Assembly: GCA_021827405.1 (NCBI GenBank)
Contig: JAKAVY010000010.1
Location: forward strand, 1-54,380
From: Thermoplasmata archaeon
Lineage (GTDB): Archaea > Thermoplasmatota > Thermoplasmata > Lutacidiplasmatales > UBA184
Length of the DNA: 54,380 nt
Direction of reading: 5' to 3'
The notes under the pieces are model-generated. The model was not told where the DNA came from and searched no databases. It saw nothing but the letters and a program-made list of their open reading frames with translations. Below are positions 36,320-45,543 of this stretch, piece by piece. The first letter of the stretch is position 1; each line of letters opens with the position of its first letter. Position numbers and translations under genes: made by a program.

Positions 36320-37012
36320 ATGAACGGACGCCGGCTTCCCTTCGGGGTGGAGACCTTGGATGCCCTCCTGGAAGGAGGCGTGGAGGCCGGTTCGCTCACC
36401 CAGCTCTACGGGGAGGGAGGCTCGGGGAAGACCAACCTCTGTCTGGCCCTCTGCGTGGAGGCCGCTCGGGAGGGCCGCTGGACGATCTACCTGGACACGG
36501 AGGGTCTCTCGTTGGCCCGCCTGGACCAGATGGCCCGGGGGAAGGGGACCACCCTCCCCGCGGTGCTCCGTCGCCTGCTCCTGACCACTCCCCGCACCCT
36601 GGAGGAGCAAGAGCGGGCCGTGGAACGGGCCTGTGCCCTGGCCTCCCAGCGGGACCGGCAGGTGGGGCTGCTGGTGCTGGACTCGGCCACCTTGCTCTAT
36701 CGTCTGGACCTGGGGAGGGAGCAAGAGGGGCTCTCCCGCCAGTCCCTGACCCAGCAGCTGGCCGACCTGCTCCACACCGCGGTCGAGCTCCAGGTCCCGG
36801 TGGTCTTCACGAACCAGGTCTTCCGGAACCCCGAGACCCGGGAGCTCGAACCCATCGGGGGTTCCTTCCTCCAGCACGCCACCAAGACCTTGATCCGGCT
36901 CGACCGGGGCCAGGACGGATGGCGCCGGGCGGTCCTGCTCAAGCATCGCTCCTTGCCGGAGGGCGGGATGGCGGAGTTCCGGCTGACGGACCGTGGCCTG
37001 GGGACCTCTTAG
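36320..37012 (+). CDS. radB: DNA repair and recombination protein RadB
   Basis: ETLDALLEGGVEAGSLTQLYGEGGSGKTNLCLAL, VGLLVLDSATLLYRLDL, VVFTNQVF. ATG at 36314 is also possible. Confidence 0.92.
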   Translation: MNGRRLPFGVETLDALLEGGVEAGSLTQLYGEGGSGKTNLCLALCVEAAREGRWTIYLDTEGLSLARLDQMARGKGTTLPAVLRRLLLTTPRTLEEQERAVERACALASQRDRQVGLLVLDSATLLYRLDLGREQEGLSRQSLTQQLADLLHTAVELQVPVVFTNQVFRNPETRELEPIGGSFLQHATKTLIRLDRGQDGWRRAVLLKHRSLPEGGMAEFRLTDRGLGTS

Positions 37013-37090
37013 CCCCCCTGACTCTCTCGGGAACCGCCGGGCCGGCAAGGACGGGGGAGGGTCGCAGCGCCCGGTTCCCGGTGCCGGATC

Positions 37091-40000
37091 CTACCGCGTC
37101 CGGCAGTCGCAAGCGGGGTCCGCGCACTCCGGGGGTAGATCCCCCCCGCTCATCGTCACCCGCATCCGGTCCAGCGTGTCGGCCAGCTCCTGCCGGAACC
37201 GCTCTAAGTCCTCGCGGCCTAGCGTCCAGAAGCACCCTCGGGAATCGGACGGGTGGAACACCCCCACCTCGATCGGGGCCGGAAGCGCGAGGGCGTAACA
37301 CGAGAGCTGGAAACCGAAGCGGCGCCGGACCTCCTCCGCCTCCGCGGGGACCTCCCCGGTCTTGTAGTCCACCAGCCGGGGGGGATGCGCGGAAGGGAAG
37401 TACGCGTCCCACCGCCCGTGGACCGAACCTTGGCCCGTCACCACCGTGACCTCCTCCTCGCGCAGTACCGGCCCCGGGAGCCCGGCCTCCGCCTCCCGGG
37501 TGTTTCGTACCCACCGGTCGACCGGGCCGTCCGACCCGGCTCCGGAATCGGATAGGACATCGGCCCGCCGGATCCGCTCATGGAAACGGATCCCCAACTC
37601 CCGGCCGGTCCCATCCGTACCGCCCGCGCCCTCCCGGTAGGTGGACCCCTCGGGTGCGCCTTCCCTGGAGTACCTCTCCTGGGAGAGACGGAAAGCCCGC
37701 GGGCAGCGACGGAACAACTCTACTTCGGAGACCGTCCAGGAGACATGGGGAGGGATCCACGAAGTCGGGCCCACCCACCGGACCGGGACCTCGTTCCCTG
37801 GGGGAGACCGATCCGGCTGGGGGGGTCGAGCGGCAATCGCGCCCACGGGCCCTCCGACCGCTCCCTCTCTGAGGCCCCGGGGTGCGCTGGCGGCTGCGCC
37901 CAGGGCCGGAAGCATGCGGCTCAGCGCTTGATGCCACCGCCTGAGTCGGTGGGGTCTCGAGCCTTCGCCGGGGTCGCCCACCCCGGTCACCAACAGATGG
38001 GTCATGGCCCGGGTCATCCCCACGTAGAGCAACCGCTCGGCCTCGGCCTGCTCGGCCGCGTGCACCTCCTCTTCCAGGGGGGTGCGGCCCCTTCGAGCGG
38101 CGGGGGGAGCCTGCGGGTGGTGGGAGGGCAGGCGGAACTCCACGCCCTGCCCTCGGGGAGAGACCAAGAGCCGGGTCGAGAGGGCCTTCCATTGTCGATG
38201 GGTCTGGGGCAGGACGACCACCGGGAACTGGAGGCCCTTCGCTCCGTGCACGCTGAGCACGTTCACGGCGTCGCGGGCCAGCTCCACTTCCGCCTCCCCT
38301 TCGTCCTCCCCCGAACCCATCCACAACCTCAGCTTGTCGCGGACCCCTTCCAAAGTGGCGACGCCCTCCCGGGTGAACTCCCGGACGCGGTCGAGAAGCT
38401 TCTCCACGTTGGCCAACGCGAGCCCTCCCCGGTCATCGTCGGCGAGCGAGGCCCAGGCGCCGACCTGGTCGAGCGCGTCCCGGATCAGCGCCGCCGGAGG
38501 CCGGTCCCGCGATCGGGCCCTGAGCTCGTTCAGGAGACGCCAGGCCCGGGCCGGATCCCCCTTCGGGTCGGTGCGGGCAGCGGTCTCGAAGGCCTGCTGA
38601 AGCGAGGTCCCTGCCGGGAGCGCGGTGAACCAGCCGGCGATCTCCGGGTCCGAGAAGGCGAAGTACGGGGAACGGAGCAGCGCGTAGAGGGAAGGGGCAT
38701 CCTCCGGGGCCACCAGGGCGGAGAGGAGGTTTAGCACATCCAAGACCTCCTGTCGCCGAAGGAAACCTCGGCTCTGACCCGGGACCGCAGGGATGCCCCG
38801 ACGACGGAGTTCCCGGAGGAACACGCCTTGATGGGTGCGGGCCGACAGGAGAACGGCCACATCCCCCGGCCCCATGGGGTGCGGGCCCGGTCCATCGTCT
38901 GCCCGCCACGGGGGGACCTCGCCGCCCCGTTGGAGGCGTTCCCCGATCCAGTTTGCCACGAAACGTGCCTCTTCGTCCTCGTCCAGCGAGGGCAGCAGAA
39001 GGACACCGGGCCCGGTAGGGTCCGCAGACGTGGCGCCTTCCGCCGTTGGAGCGGACCCCTCCGCCGAAGGTCCTGACCGCCCCCGCGCCTTGGGGGGCAG
39101 GAAGACGAAGTCCACCTCCGTGCTCCGCTCCAGTCCGGGAGCCTCCACCGGGACGTAGGGGAACTCCGCACCGCGGAAGAGCTCCACGAACATCGCATTC
39201 ACTTGCTGGAGGAGCGGGTCCGCGAAGCGATGGGTCTCCCTCAGGGTGACCTGGGCCACCCGGGGTAGTCGTGCCCCCACCTGACGTAGCGTGCCCACCG
39301 CTCCCCGGAACCCGTAGATGGACTGGTGAGGGTCCCCCACCACGAAGAGGCTACGGGGCCCGGGAGGGTCGGTCCCCCGTAGGGCCAGGACAAGCTCCAG
39401 TTGCCGCAGGGAGGTGTCCTGGAACTCGTCCACCATAAGGTGGCGGACGGTCCTTCGGATCCCCGGCCCCGCCTCCTCATCCCTGAGGAGCGCGAGCGCC
39501 TGGGACTCCAGGTCGTCGAAGGTGAGGACCGATCGGACCCGCTTTTCCTGCCGGAAGAGCTCTTGGACTTCCTTTAACAGGAGCCCGAGGGCCCGGAGCC
39601 GTTCGGGGTGTCCCGGGTCCGGAGCCACTCCCGTCGCGAGCTCCTGCTCCGCTTGACGCAGGAGGTCTTCGGGTCGGAGCTCGAACTCACGGACCATACG
39701 GGACAGGACCAAATCCCGGACCTGGTCGGGGCCGTAGAGCGAAGCGAGCTCCAGGTAGGCCTCCCAGACCGGCCCCCGGGAGAGGGAGAGCCGCCGTCGG
39801 GTCGCCTCCCAGCTCTCCTCTCGTAAAGTCGCCGCGTCCGCTTCCTCGAGGATCTCGAAGCCCAGGGGGACACCCTGCCGGAGCGCCCGGTGCGGATGCT
39901 CGCGCAACAGCCGGGCGCACGCCCCGTGGATGGTCCCGATCCGGGCGGCGGGAAGGGCGTCCAGCACTTCCTTCCAGAAGACGCCGGCACGGGCATCGGG

Positions 40001-40243
40001 AGCGCGTTGGCGCTCGGCCGACACTTCTCTCTCGATGCGCGCCTGAAGTTCGTTGGCGGCGGCCCGGGTGAAGGTGATGACCAATAAGGCCCCCACGGCC
40101 TCCCGGCCGCTGGCCCCGTCGTTCCAGGCTTGCCGAAGGGCCTGAAGGACCCGCTCCACCAGGGCCCGGGTCTTTCCCGTTCCCGCCCCCGCGACGACGA
40201 TCTCATCCCCCAACCCGGGGGGAGCGGGTCCCGAGGCGCTCAT
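37091..40243 (-). CDS. AddA/RecB-like UvrD-superfamily helicase with C-terminal PD-(D/E)XK nuclease
   Basis: IVVAGAGTGKTRALVERVLQAL, LLVITFTRAAANELQARI, HLMVDEFQDTS, VVGDPHQSIYGFRGA, LSVHGAKGLQFPVVVLPQ, LYVGMTRAMTHLL; nuclease LVDYKTGE..FQLSCYAL; Cys at FRRCPRAF and CADPACDC. Confidence 0.9.
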   Translation of the reverse strand: MSASGPAPPGLGDEIVVAGAGTGKTRALVERVLQALRQAWNDGASGREAVGALLVITFTRAAANELQARIEREVSAERQRAPDARAGVFWKEVLDALPAARIGTIHGACARLLREHPHRALRQGVPLGFEILEEADAATLREESWEATRRRLSLSRGPVWEAYLELASLYGPDQVRDLVLSRMVREFELRPEDLLRQAEQELATGVAPDPGHPERLRALGLLLKEVQELFRQEKRVRSVLTFDDLESQALALLRDEEAGPGIRRTVRHLMVDEFQDTSLRQLELVLALRGTDPPGPRSLFVVGDPHQSIYGFRGAVGTLRQVGARLPRVAQVTLRETHRFADPLLQQVNAMFVELFRGAEFPYVPVEAPGLERSTEVDFVFLPPKARGRSGPSAEGSAPTAEGATSADPTGPGVLLLPSLDEDEEARFVANWIGERLQRGGEVPPWRADDGPGPHPMGPGDVAVLLSARTHQGVFLRELRRRGIPAVPGQSRGFLRRQEVLDVLNLLSALVAPEDAPSLYALLRSPYFAFSDPEIAGWFTALPAGTSLQQAFETAARTDPKGDPARAWRLLNELRARSRDRPPAALIRDALDQVGAWASLADDDRGGLALANVEKLLDRVREFTREGVATLEGVRDKLRLWMGSGEDEGEAEVELARDAVNVLSVHGAKGLQFPVVVLPQTHRQWKALSTRLLVSPRGQGVEFRLPSHHPQAPPAARRGRTPLEEEVHAAEQAEAERLLYVGMTRAMTHLLVTGVGDPGEGSRPHRLRRWHQALSRMLPALGAAASAPRGLREGAVGGPVGAIAARPPQPDRSPPGNEVPVRWVGPTSWIPPHVSWTVSEVELFRRCPRAFRLSQERYSREGAPEGSTYREGAGGTDGTGRELGIRFHERIRRADVLSDSGAGSDGPVDRWVRNTREAEAGLPGPVLREEEVTVVTGQGSVHGRWDAYFPSAHPPRLVDYKTGEVPAEAEEVRRRFGFQLSCYALALPAPIEVGVFHPSDSRGCFWTLGREDLERFRQELADTLDRMRVTMSGGDLPPECADPACDCRTR

Positions 40244-43200
40244 CCGTCCCTCCGGTACGTCCCCGCCAACCTCTCCGCGTCGAAGCGGCAGCCGGAGGCG
40301 AAGGGACAACGGGCAGCAAACCGACAGCCGTCCCCCCCCGGAGCGACGAACAGTCCGTTCAGCAGGAAACGCCCTTCCTCGATCCCCGAGAGCGCCTTGT
40401 CGGCCAGGGAAAGGGCGGATCGGATAAGTCTGGTGACCTCTTCGTCCGGGTTGCCGCGCTCCGAGGTCAGGGAGAGCACTTGGACGCGGCCGGGGCGCCC
40501 CAGCCAGAGGTACCTCAAAGCCCCGGGGAGGACCCGGCCAGCCTCATGGTCAGGGGGGAGCAGGTCGGAGAGCGCGGCAGCGTAGAGCGGTAGCTGGAGG
40601 GCGGGGAGATCCCCCCTTCGTGGACGGGCCACCGGTTCCGACCAGCCCGTCTTGAAGTCATCCACCAGGAAACGGCCGGGTCGCAGCCGGTCCCAACTCA
40701 CCCGGTCGACGCGTCCGACCAGGGACCACTCTCGGCCGGACCCTCGGTCGATCTTCCAGGCCGGGAGGCTGACGACCCCGGTCGGGGAGAGGGTTCCCGG
40801 GGGTTGGGGCCCGAAGGGAAGCTCCACGTACGCGGGGGTGAAGAGAGCCCCGTCCTCCGCCAAGAACGCGAAGGTCTGCCAGAGCAGGCCCTCTTGGGGA
40901 CGTGAGGGGGGGCCGAGGAGCCGTCTTCGGGCGACCTCGAGACCGGGGGTCAGCGGTCGGACCCGGGCCAACTCCTCTTCGATGTGTTGAGCCCCCCGGG
41001 CGGCGAGCGCCGGCACCTCGGTGGGCGAGATGGTCCGAAGACGCCCGTCGGTGTGCACCAGGCCCCGCTGGGTCTCCTCGAAGACCTTGTGGAGGATCGT
41101 GCCGATGGTCCGGGGGTCGTAGTCCTCGACGGGCGGTTCTTCGACCGGAAGCTCGAGGACCCGCTGGAGGTAGAACCGGTAAGCGCACTCAAGATAGTCT
41201 TGGACCTGGTGGACGTTGATCCGGCCCGACCCCAGCGGGCCCAGGAGACGGTCCTGGACGTTCGCCTCTCCCCGTAGGCCGTCATAGCCGCTCGCCCTCG
41301 GCGAGCGGCGGCGTTCCCGTTCGGCCTGGCCCCCCCGCAGGGCCCATCGATAGGCCTCTGTGAGCGGTTCATCGCCGTCGCTCCCCCCGGGTCCGACCAC
41401 CGGCCGCGGTGCCCCGACCCCCGGCGGAGCGACCAGCAAGAGAGCGTCCTTCAAGGAATAGGCGACGCCCGGGTCGCGAGGAGCGGGTGGGCCTGCCCCC
41501 CATCCGGTGGCCGTGGTCAGTTCCACGAGGAAGGGGGAGCGGAGGGCCTCCTCCCCCCCCGCTCGGCGAGGGTAGGAGAGCTCCAGGGTCCGGCGGGCCC
41601 GCCCCAGCAGACGGAGGAAGGTCTCCCGCTCCTCCATCAGGAGGTCTTCGTCCCGGGGGAGTCCCAGCGCTCGGCGAACGTCTGCCGGTACCAGGGGGCC
41701 CGGCCCCGCCGAGGGGAAAGCCCCTTGCCGGAGCCCTCCCACAAAGAGGTGGTCCACCGTGAGGACCCCGGCGTCCCGCAGTCCGCTGACCGGGACCCCC
41801 AAGCGGAAGGGCCTCCCGGGGGTCGGGGCCAGCGAGAGGACCAGGTCCACAAAGGCGCGGAGGTCGCGGACCGGCCAGTCCTCTCCTTCCGGGGCGACGT
41901 TTAGTTCCCGGGCGCGGGCCAGGACCTCCCCGGGGGCATCCCCTCCCTCGGAAAGTGCCGGTCCCCGTCCCTCGAGGGCCCTACGCGCCTCCTCCAGGCG
42001 TTCAAGGAAGCCCGCGAGCGGTTGCGCCCGGCTCTCCGGGAGGACATCGAAGAGCCGGCGGAAACCCCGGGCCACCTCAGCAAAGTCCCTCGCGTGGAGG
42101 TCCGGGGGCAACCGGTCGAGCCGGGTGGGGGCTTCCTCGACTAAGCGGGTGTAGTCCTCCATGCCGGACCGGCTACCCGCGAGGGCGAGCACCCGCCGGA
42201 TCGTCTCCAGGGGAGAATCCCACCAAGGACGGAGCTGTCCCCGGGAACCCAGGGTCTGGAGCAGTTCCAAGACCGACGGGCGATCGAAACCCTCTCCGAA
42301 GACCGCGAGCAACACCCTCAGGACCTGCGAGGAGGCGTCGCTCCGTAACGGGGGCCGTAGTTCGATCTGGGGGCGAAGCCCGTACCGCGGGAACACTTCG
42401 AGGACCCGGTCCGCGTAGGAGGGCAGGTCGGCCAGCGCCACCATCACCGTGGTTCCCGGCCCCTGGTCTAGCGTCTCGCGCAATCGGCGAGCCAACCCCT
42501 CGACCTCGTCCTGCTCGTTCCGGTACGCGGTGAGACGGACGGGACCGGGGAGCGGGATCCCGGCCCGGTCGGGGATCCCCGCCTGGACCGCTTGGATCAC
42601 TTCCGGCGGGACCAGAGGGGGGGGTCCCTCCCCCGTTCCCTCCGCGCTCCCCCCTTCCCCCGCGTCCAGGTCCACGCACCGGGTCGCGTGATCGCGCAGG
42701 TACGCCCGGAGGGCGCGGTCCGCATGGGTCCGCGCGGTCCATCCATCGAAGACCACCAGGGACGGGGAGAAGCCGGCCCGCTCCAGCCGTCCCGGCAGGT
42801 CCCAGAGGTCTGCCGGGGCCGTTCTTCTCCCTCGCCGGTCCACTTCGGCCCGGAAGGACCTCCAGCGCTCGATCAGCCCGCCGATAGAGGGAGGATAAGC
42901 AGACGGGGGCGCGGGCCAGCGCCCCTCCAGCTCCTCGATCGCCTGGTAGAGCTCCTGCAAGTACCCGGGGGAAGGGAGACCTCCACCCCCGTCGCCGGAC
43001 CGTCGGGCCACCTCGGCCTGAAGCAGCCGGCTCTCCAGTTCCGGAAGGATGGGCTCGGGAGGGGGAAACCGCTCCTGCAGCCCCTTGACGGTGAGGATCA
43101 CCCCGGTCCGGGCCGCTCCTCCGGCCCGGCGGGCCAGCTCCTCCCGGGCCCATCGGACCAGCCGCTCCGAGGTGGTCAGGTAGAGGGCGCCCCCACGGGC

Positions 43201-43281
43201 GGACGGCTCCCAGACCTCCCGGACCCAACGTCCTCGCGTAGCCGCGACGGACGGGCCGAGGGGATCCTCCCGGTCGGTCAC
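40240..43281 (-). CDS. AddB-like helicase-nuclease partner with C-terminal PD-(D/E)XK domain
   Basis: INVHQVQDYLECAYRFYLQRVL, IGTILHKVFEET, GRVDRVSWDRLRPGRFLVDDFKTGW, LQLPLYAAAL, CRFAARCPFASGCRF. Its stop overlaps the addA-like ATG (ATGA). Confidence 0.83.
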   Translation of the reverse strand: MTDREDPLGPSVAATRGRWVREVWEPSARGGALYLTTSERLVRWAREELARRAGGAARTGVILTVKGLQERFPPPEPILPELESRLLQAEVARRSGDGGGGLPSPGYLQELYQAIEELEGRWPAPPSAYPPSIGGLIERWRSFRAEVDRRGRRTAPADLWDLPGRLERAGFSPSLVVFDGWTARTHADRALRAYLRDHATRCVDLDAGEGGSAEGTGEGPPPLVPPEVIQAVQAGIPDRAGIPLPGPVRLTAYRNEQDEVEGLARRLRETLDQGPGTTVMVALADLPSYADRVLEVFPRYGLRPQIELRPPLRSDASSQVLRVLLAVFGEGFDRPSVLELLQTLGSRGQLRPWWDSPLETIRRVLALAGSRSGMEDYTRLVEEAPTRLDRLPPDLHARDFAEVARGFRRLFDVLPESRAQPLAGFLERLEEARRALEGRGPALSEGGDAPGEVLARARELNVAPEGEDWPVRDLRAFVDLVLSLAPTPGRPFRLGVPVSGLRDAGVLTVDHLFVGGLRQGAFPSAGPGPLVPADVRRALGLPRDEDLLMEERETFLRLLGRARRTLELSYPRRAGGEEALRSPFLVELTTATGWGAGPPAPRDPGVAYSLKDALLLVAPPGVGAPRPVVGPGGSDGDEPLTEAYRWALRGGQAERERRRSPRASGYDGLRGEANVQDRLLGPLGSGRINVHQVQDYLECAYRFYLQRVLELPVEEPPVEDYDPRTIGTILHKVFEETQRGLVHTDGRLRTISPTEVPALAARGAQHIEEELARVRPLTPGLEVARRRLLGPPSRPQEGLLWQTFAFLAEDGALFTPAYVELPFGPQPPGTLSPTGVVSLPAWKIDRGSGREWSLVGRVDRVSWDRLRPGRFLVDDFKTGWSEPVARPRRGDLPALQLPLYAAALSDLLPPDHEAGRVLPGALRYLWLGRPGRVQVLSLTSERGNPDEEVTRLIRSALSLADKALSGIEEGRFLLNGLFVAPGGDGCRFAARCPFASGCRFDAERLAGTYRRDG

Positions 43282-43369
43282 GCCTCGCTCGGTCCCGTCC
43301 TGGGATGCCCCCGGGGACGAAGAGCCTTCCCGGGCCTCGTAAGGCTTTCCCGGGCGAGATCGCCTGGGC

Positions 43370-44086
43370 TCACGTGTAGACGAGCCGGACCGCGTCCCGT
43401 TCCAGGACGGCCTTCTGCTCCGCCGAGAGGGACAGCGGGTCCAGGGAGGCTAGGAAGGCGCCGTGATGCTCCAGCGCCTTCTCCCTCCCGAGCTCCAGCA
43501 GGCGCCGCACGCTGCGGAGATTCCCCGCTTCCACCAGGGCCTCGAGCCCCGGGAGGATGACCACGCGCCCGGGTCCCTGGCCGAGGTGCTGCTCCAGGAG
43601 GAACCCCAGGCGGTCCGCGTCGGAGGGGGCGATCACGCCTTCCCCTTCCAGCCGGCTGATCCGGTAGAGGGTCGCGTCGGCGAGCCCGAAGGTGGCCTTC
43701 ACCGTGCCCGGGGGGTCCCGGGTGAAGCCCAGCAGGAGCCGCGGGTCCACCTTCTGCTCGGAGAACGCCTTCCACAGGTCGCTCTCCCGGGAGGTCTCGT
43801 AGACGGCGAAGACCTCCTGAGGGGACCAGGAGGGAGGCCGGGTGGGGACCGAGGGCGAAGGGCCTGGCCCCGGAGCCGGGGAGAGGTGGCGGATGCGTCG
43901 CTCCAGGATCATACCGGGGAGTCCAAAGAGAATCCCCAGGACCACCGCGAAGAGGATGAGGTACGGCAGGAGAAGGCCCGGGGAGACGAATCCCAGCAGC
44001 CACAGGACGAGGGCTAGTACCAGGCCGAGTACCACCCCGGACGCGGCGCTGTTCCGGCCCAGGGCGAGCGGGGCCTCCCCGGTCAT
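43370..44086 (-). CDS. Membrane protein with C-terminal DUF835-like domain
   Basis: Two N-terminal hydrophobic helices, then GRVVILPGLEALVEAGNLRSVRRLLELGREKALEHHGAFLASLDPLSLSAEQKAVLER. Confidence 0.68.
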   Translation of the reverse strand: MTGEAPLALGRNSAASGVVLGLVLALVLWLLGFVSPGLLLPYLILFAVVLGILFGLPGMILERRIRHLSPAPGPGPSPSVPTRPPSWSPQEVFAVYETSRESDLWKAFSEQKVDPRLLLGFTRDPPGTVKATFGLADATLYRISRLEGEGVIAPSDADRLGFLLEQHLGQGPGRVVILPGLEALVEAGNLRSVRRLLELGREKALEHHGAFLASLDPLSLSAEQKAVLERDAVRLVYT

Positions 44087-44790
44087 GGGGTCCCTCCCGG
44101 TGACCGGGGTCTCGCCTGCCGTAGGTATCGGCGGGCCCGGACGAGATCGGCCCCCGCGGCGTAGGCCTCGTAGATCCCCAGGAGGATGAGCGGGACGGTA
44201 AGGACGGTGAGCCCGGAGAAGGGGGGGACGACCTTCACGTGGAAGGTGGTGTTGCTGATGGCGTTCCCCCCACCATCGTAGACGGTCACCGACCCGTCGA
44301 AGGTCCCGGAGAGGATGTAGTCGTAGTTGGTCAGGCTCGCGTTGCTCTTCCAGGCGCCCGCCCCCCCCGCCGCGCAGGGGACCGGGCCGGCACTGCTGGA
44401 GAGGATCCCGGTATCGGTGTAGAGGACCACGTTGAAGAGGGAGAGCCGGAAGATCACCTCGCTCACCGAGGTGGGCGCCGCGCAGCTCCAGTTGACGAAC
44501 AGGAACAGCGGGGTGCCGAAGTCCACGGTGGCCACGCTGCCGGAGGTGACCGTGTTGTTGTTCGCGATGGGGCTCAGACCCGCGCTCGGCAGGTTCCCCA
44601 GGACGATCCCCGTCTGGGAGAGGGGCCCGGCCGCCGGGAGGGAGGACCGCCCAGGGACGGAGGTCGCCGACGAGGCTCCCGGGAGCAACGCCACGACCAG
44701 GAGAAGGGAGAAGAGGAGCGGGACCCCCCTGCGGAGCCCGGTCCGGACGACCCGGCGCCCTCTCCCTCCGGGCGTCCCGCGGTCCATCAC
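44083..44790 (-). CDS. Secreted/membrane-anchored protein, unknown function
   Basis: Signal-peptide-like N-terminus (GVPLLFSLLLVVALLPGASSA), Ser/Thr/Asn-rich ectodomain, C-terminal TM and RARRYLRQARPR tail. ATGA-coupled to the DUF835-like gene. Confidence 0.72.
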   Translation of the reverse strand: MMDRGTPGGRGRRVVRTGLRRGVPLLFSLLLVVALLPGASSATSVPGRSSLPAAGPLSQTGIVLGNLPSAGLSPIANNNTVTSGSVATVDFGTPLFLFVNWSCAAPTSVSEVIFRLSLFNVVLYTDTGILSSSAGPVPCAAGGAGAWKSNASLTNYDYILSGTFDGSVTVYDGGGNAISNTTFHVKVVPPFSGLTVLTVPLILLGIYEAYAAGADLVRARRYLRQARPRSPGGTP

Positions 44791-44862
44791 CGGGCGACCC
44801 GCCTCCCCCCAGATAAACGTATGCCAGTCGCCGACAACGCGCCGGCCGTAAAGGCGCCGAGG

Positions 44863-45525
44863 CTATCGAGGGGAGGGCTTGCGCCCGCGGAAGATCTGGG
44901 CATAGTGGTACGGTCCAGGCTCCCAGGAGCCCTCCACTTCGAGATCCATGGCGTCAAGCCGGGCTTCCGCCTCCTTCGGCGACAGTCGGATCTCCCGGGG
45001 CGGTCCCTCCGGGGTCCCGTCCTTCTTCCAGTCGAGGTTCACGAACCGGCCCCCTGGCGCGAGCAGCCGACGCGCCTCCCGTAGGGTAGGGTCCGGAACG
45101 TCGTGCAGGACGTTGGCGAGGAGCACCAGGGAGGCCAGGGCATCCGGCAACGGGATCCGGTCGTGCGTGCTCCGGACCGGGAACAAGGCCGGCAGACCCT
45201 GCGCCCCTTTGCGCTCCTTCAACAGCTCGATGAGCTCCCCGGAGATGTCCACGGCGTAGACGCGCCCGGTGGGCCCCACCCGGCGGGCCGCCGGGATGGC
45301 GAAGTACCCTGTGCCCGCTCCCACCTCCACCACGGTGGCCCCGGGGGAGAGCCCGACCCGGTCCCAAAATCGCTCCGGGTCGAGGCTCCGCCGCCGTTCG
45401 GGGCTCTCCAGCCGGGCGAGGGCGGCTTCCCGGGACCACCCGGCGTGGTCCCCAGGATGATGGGAATGCCCCCGCGGGGCCGGGGGCGCGTCTCCGGGGG
45501 CCTTGGCCGAGCGTCCTACGGGCAT
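44863..45525 (-). CDS. Class I SAM-dependent methyltransferase
   Basis: VVEVGAGTGYFAIPAARRVGPTGRVYAVDISGELIELL and LLANVLHDVPDPTLREARRLLAPGGRFVNLDW. Confidence 0.9.
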   Translation of the reverse strand: MPVGRSAKAPGDAPPAPRGHSHHPGDHAGWSREAALARLESPERRRSLDPERFWDRVGLSPGATVVEVGAGTGYFAIPAARRVGPTGRVYAVDISGELIELLKERKGAQGLPALFPVRSTHDRIPLPDALASLVLLANVLHDVPDPTLREARRLLAPGGRFVNLDWKKDGTPEGPPREIRLSPKEAEARLDAMDLEVEGSWEPGPYHYAQIFRGRKPSPR

Positions 45526-45543
45526 GCTCCCCTCCCAGGACGC

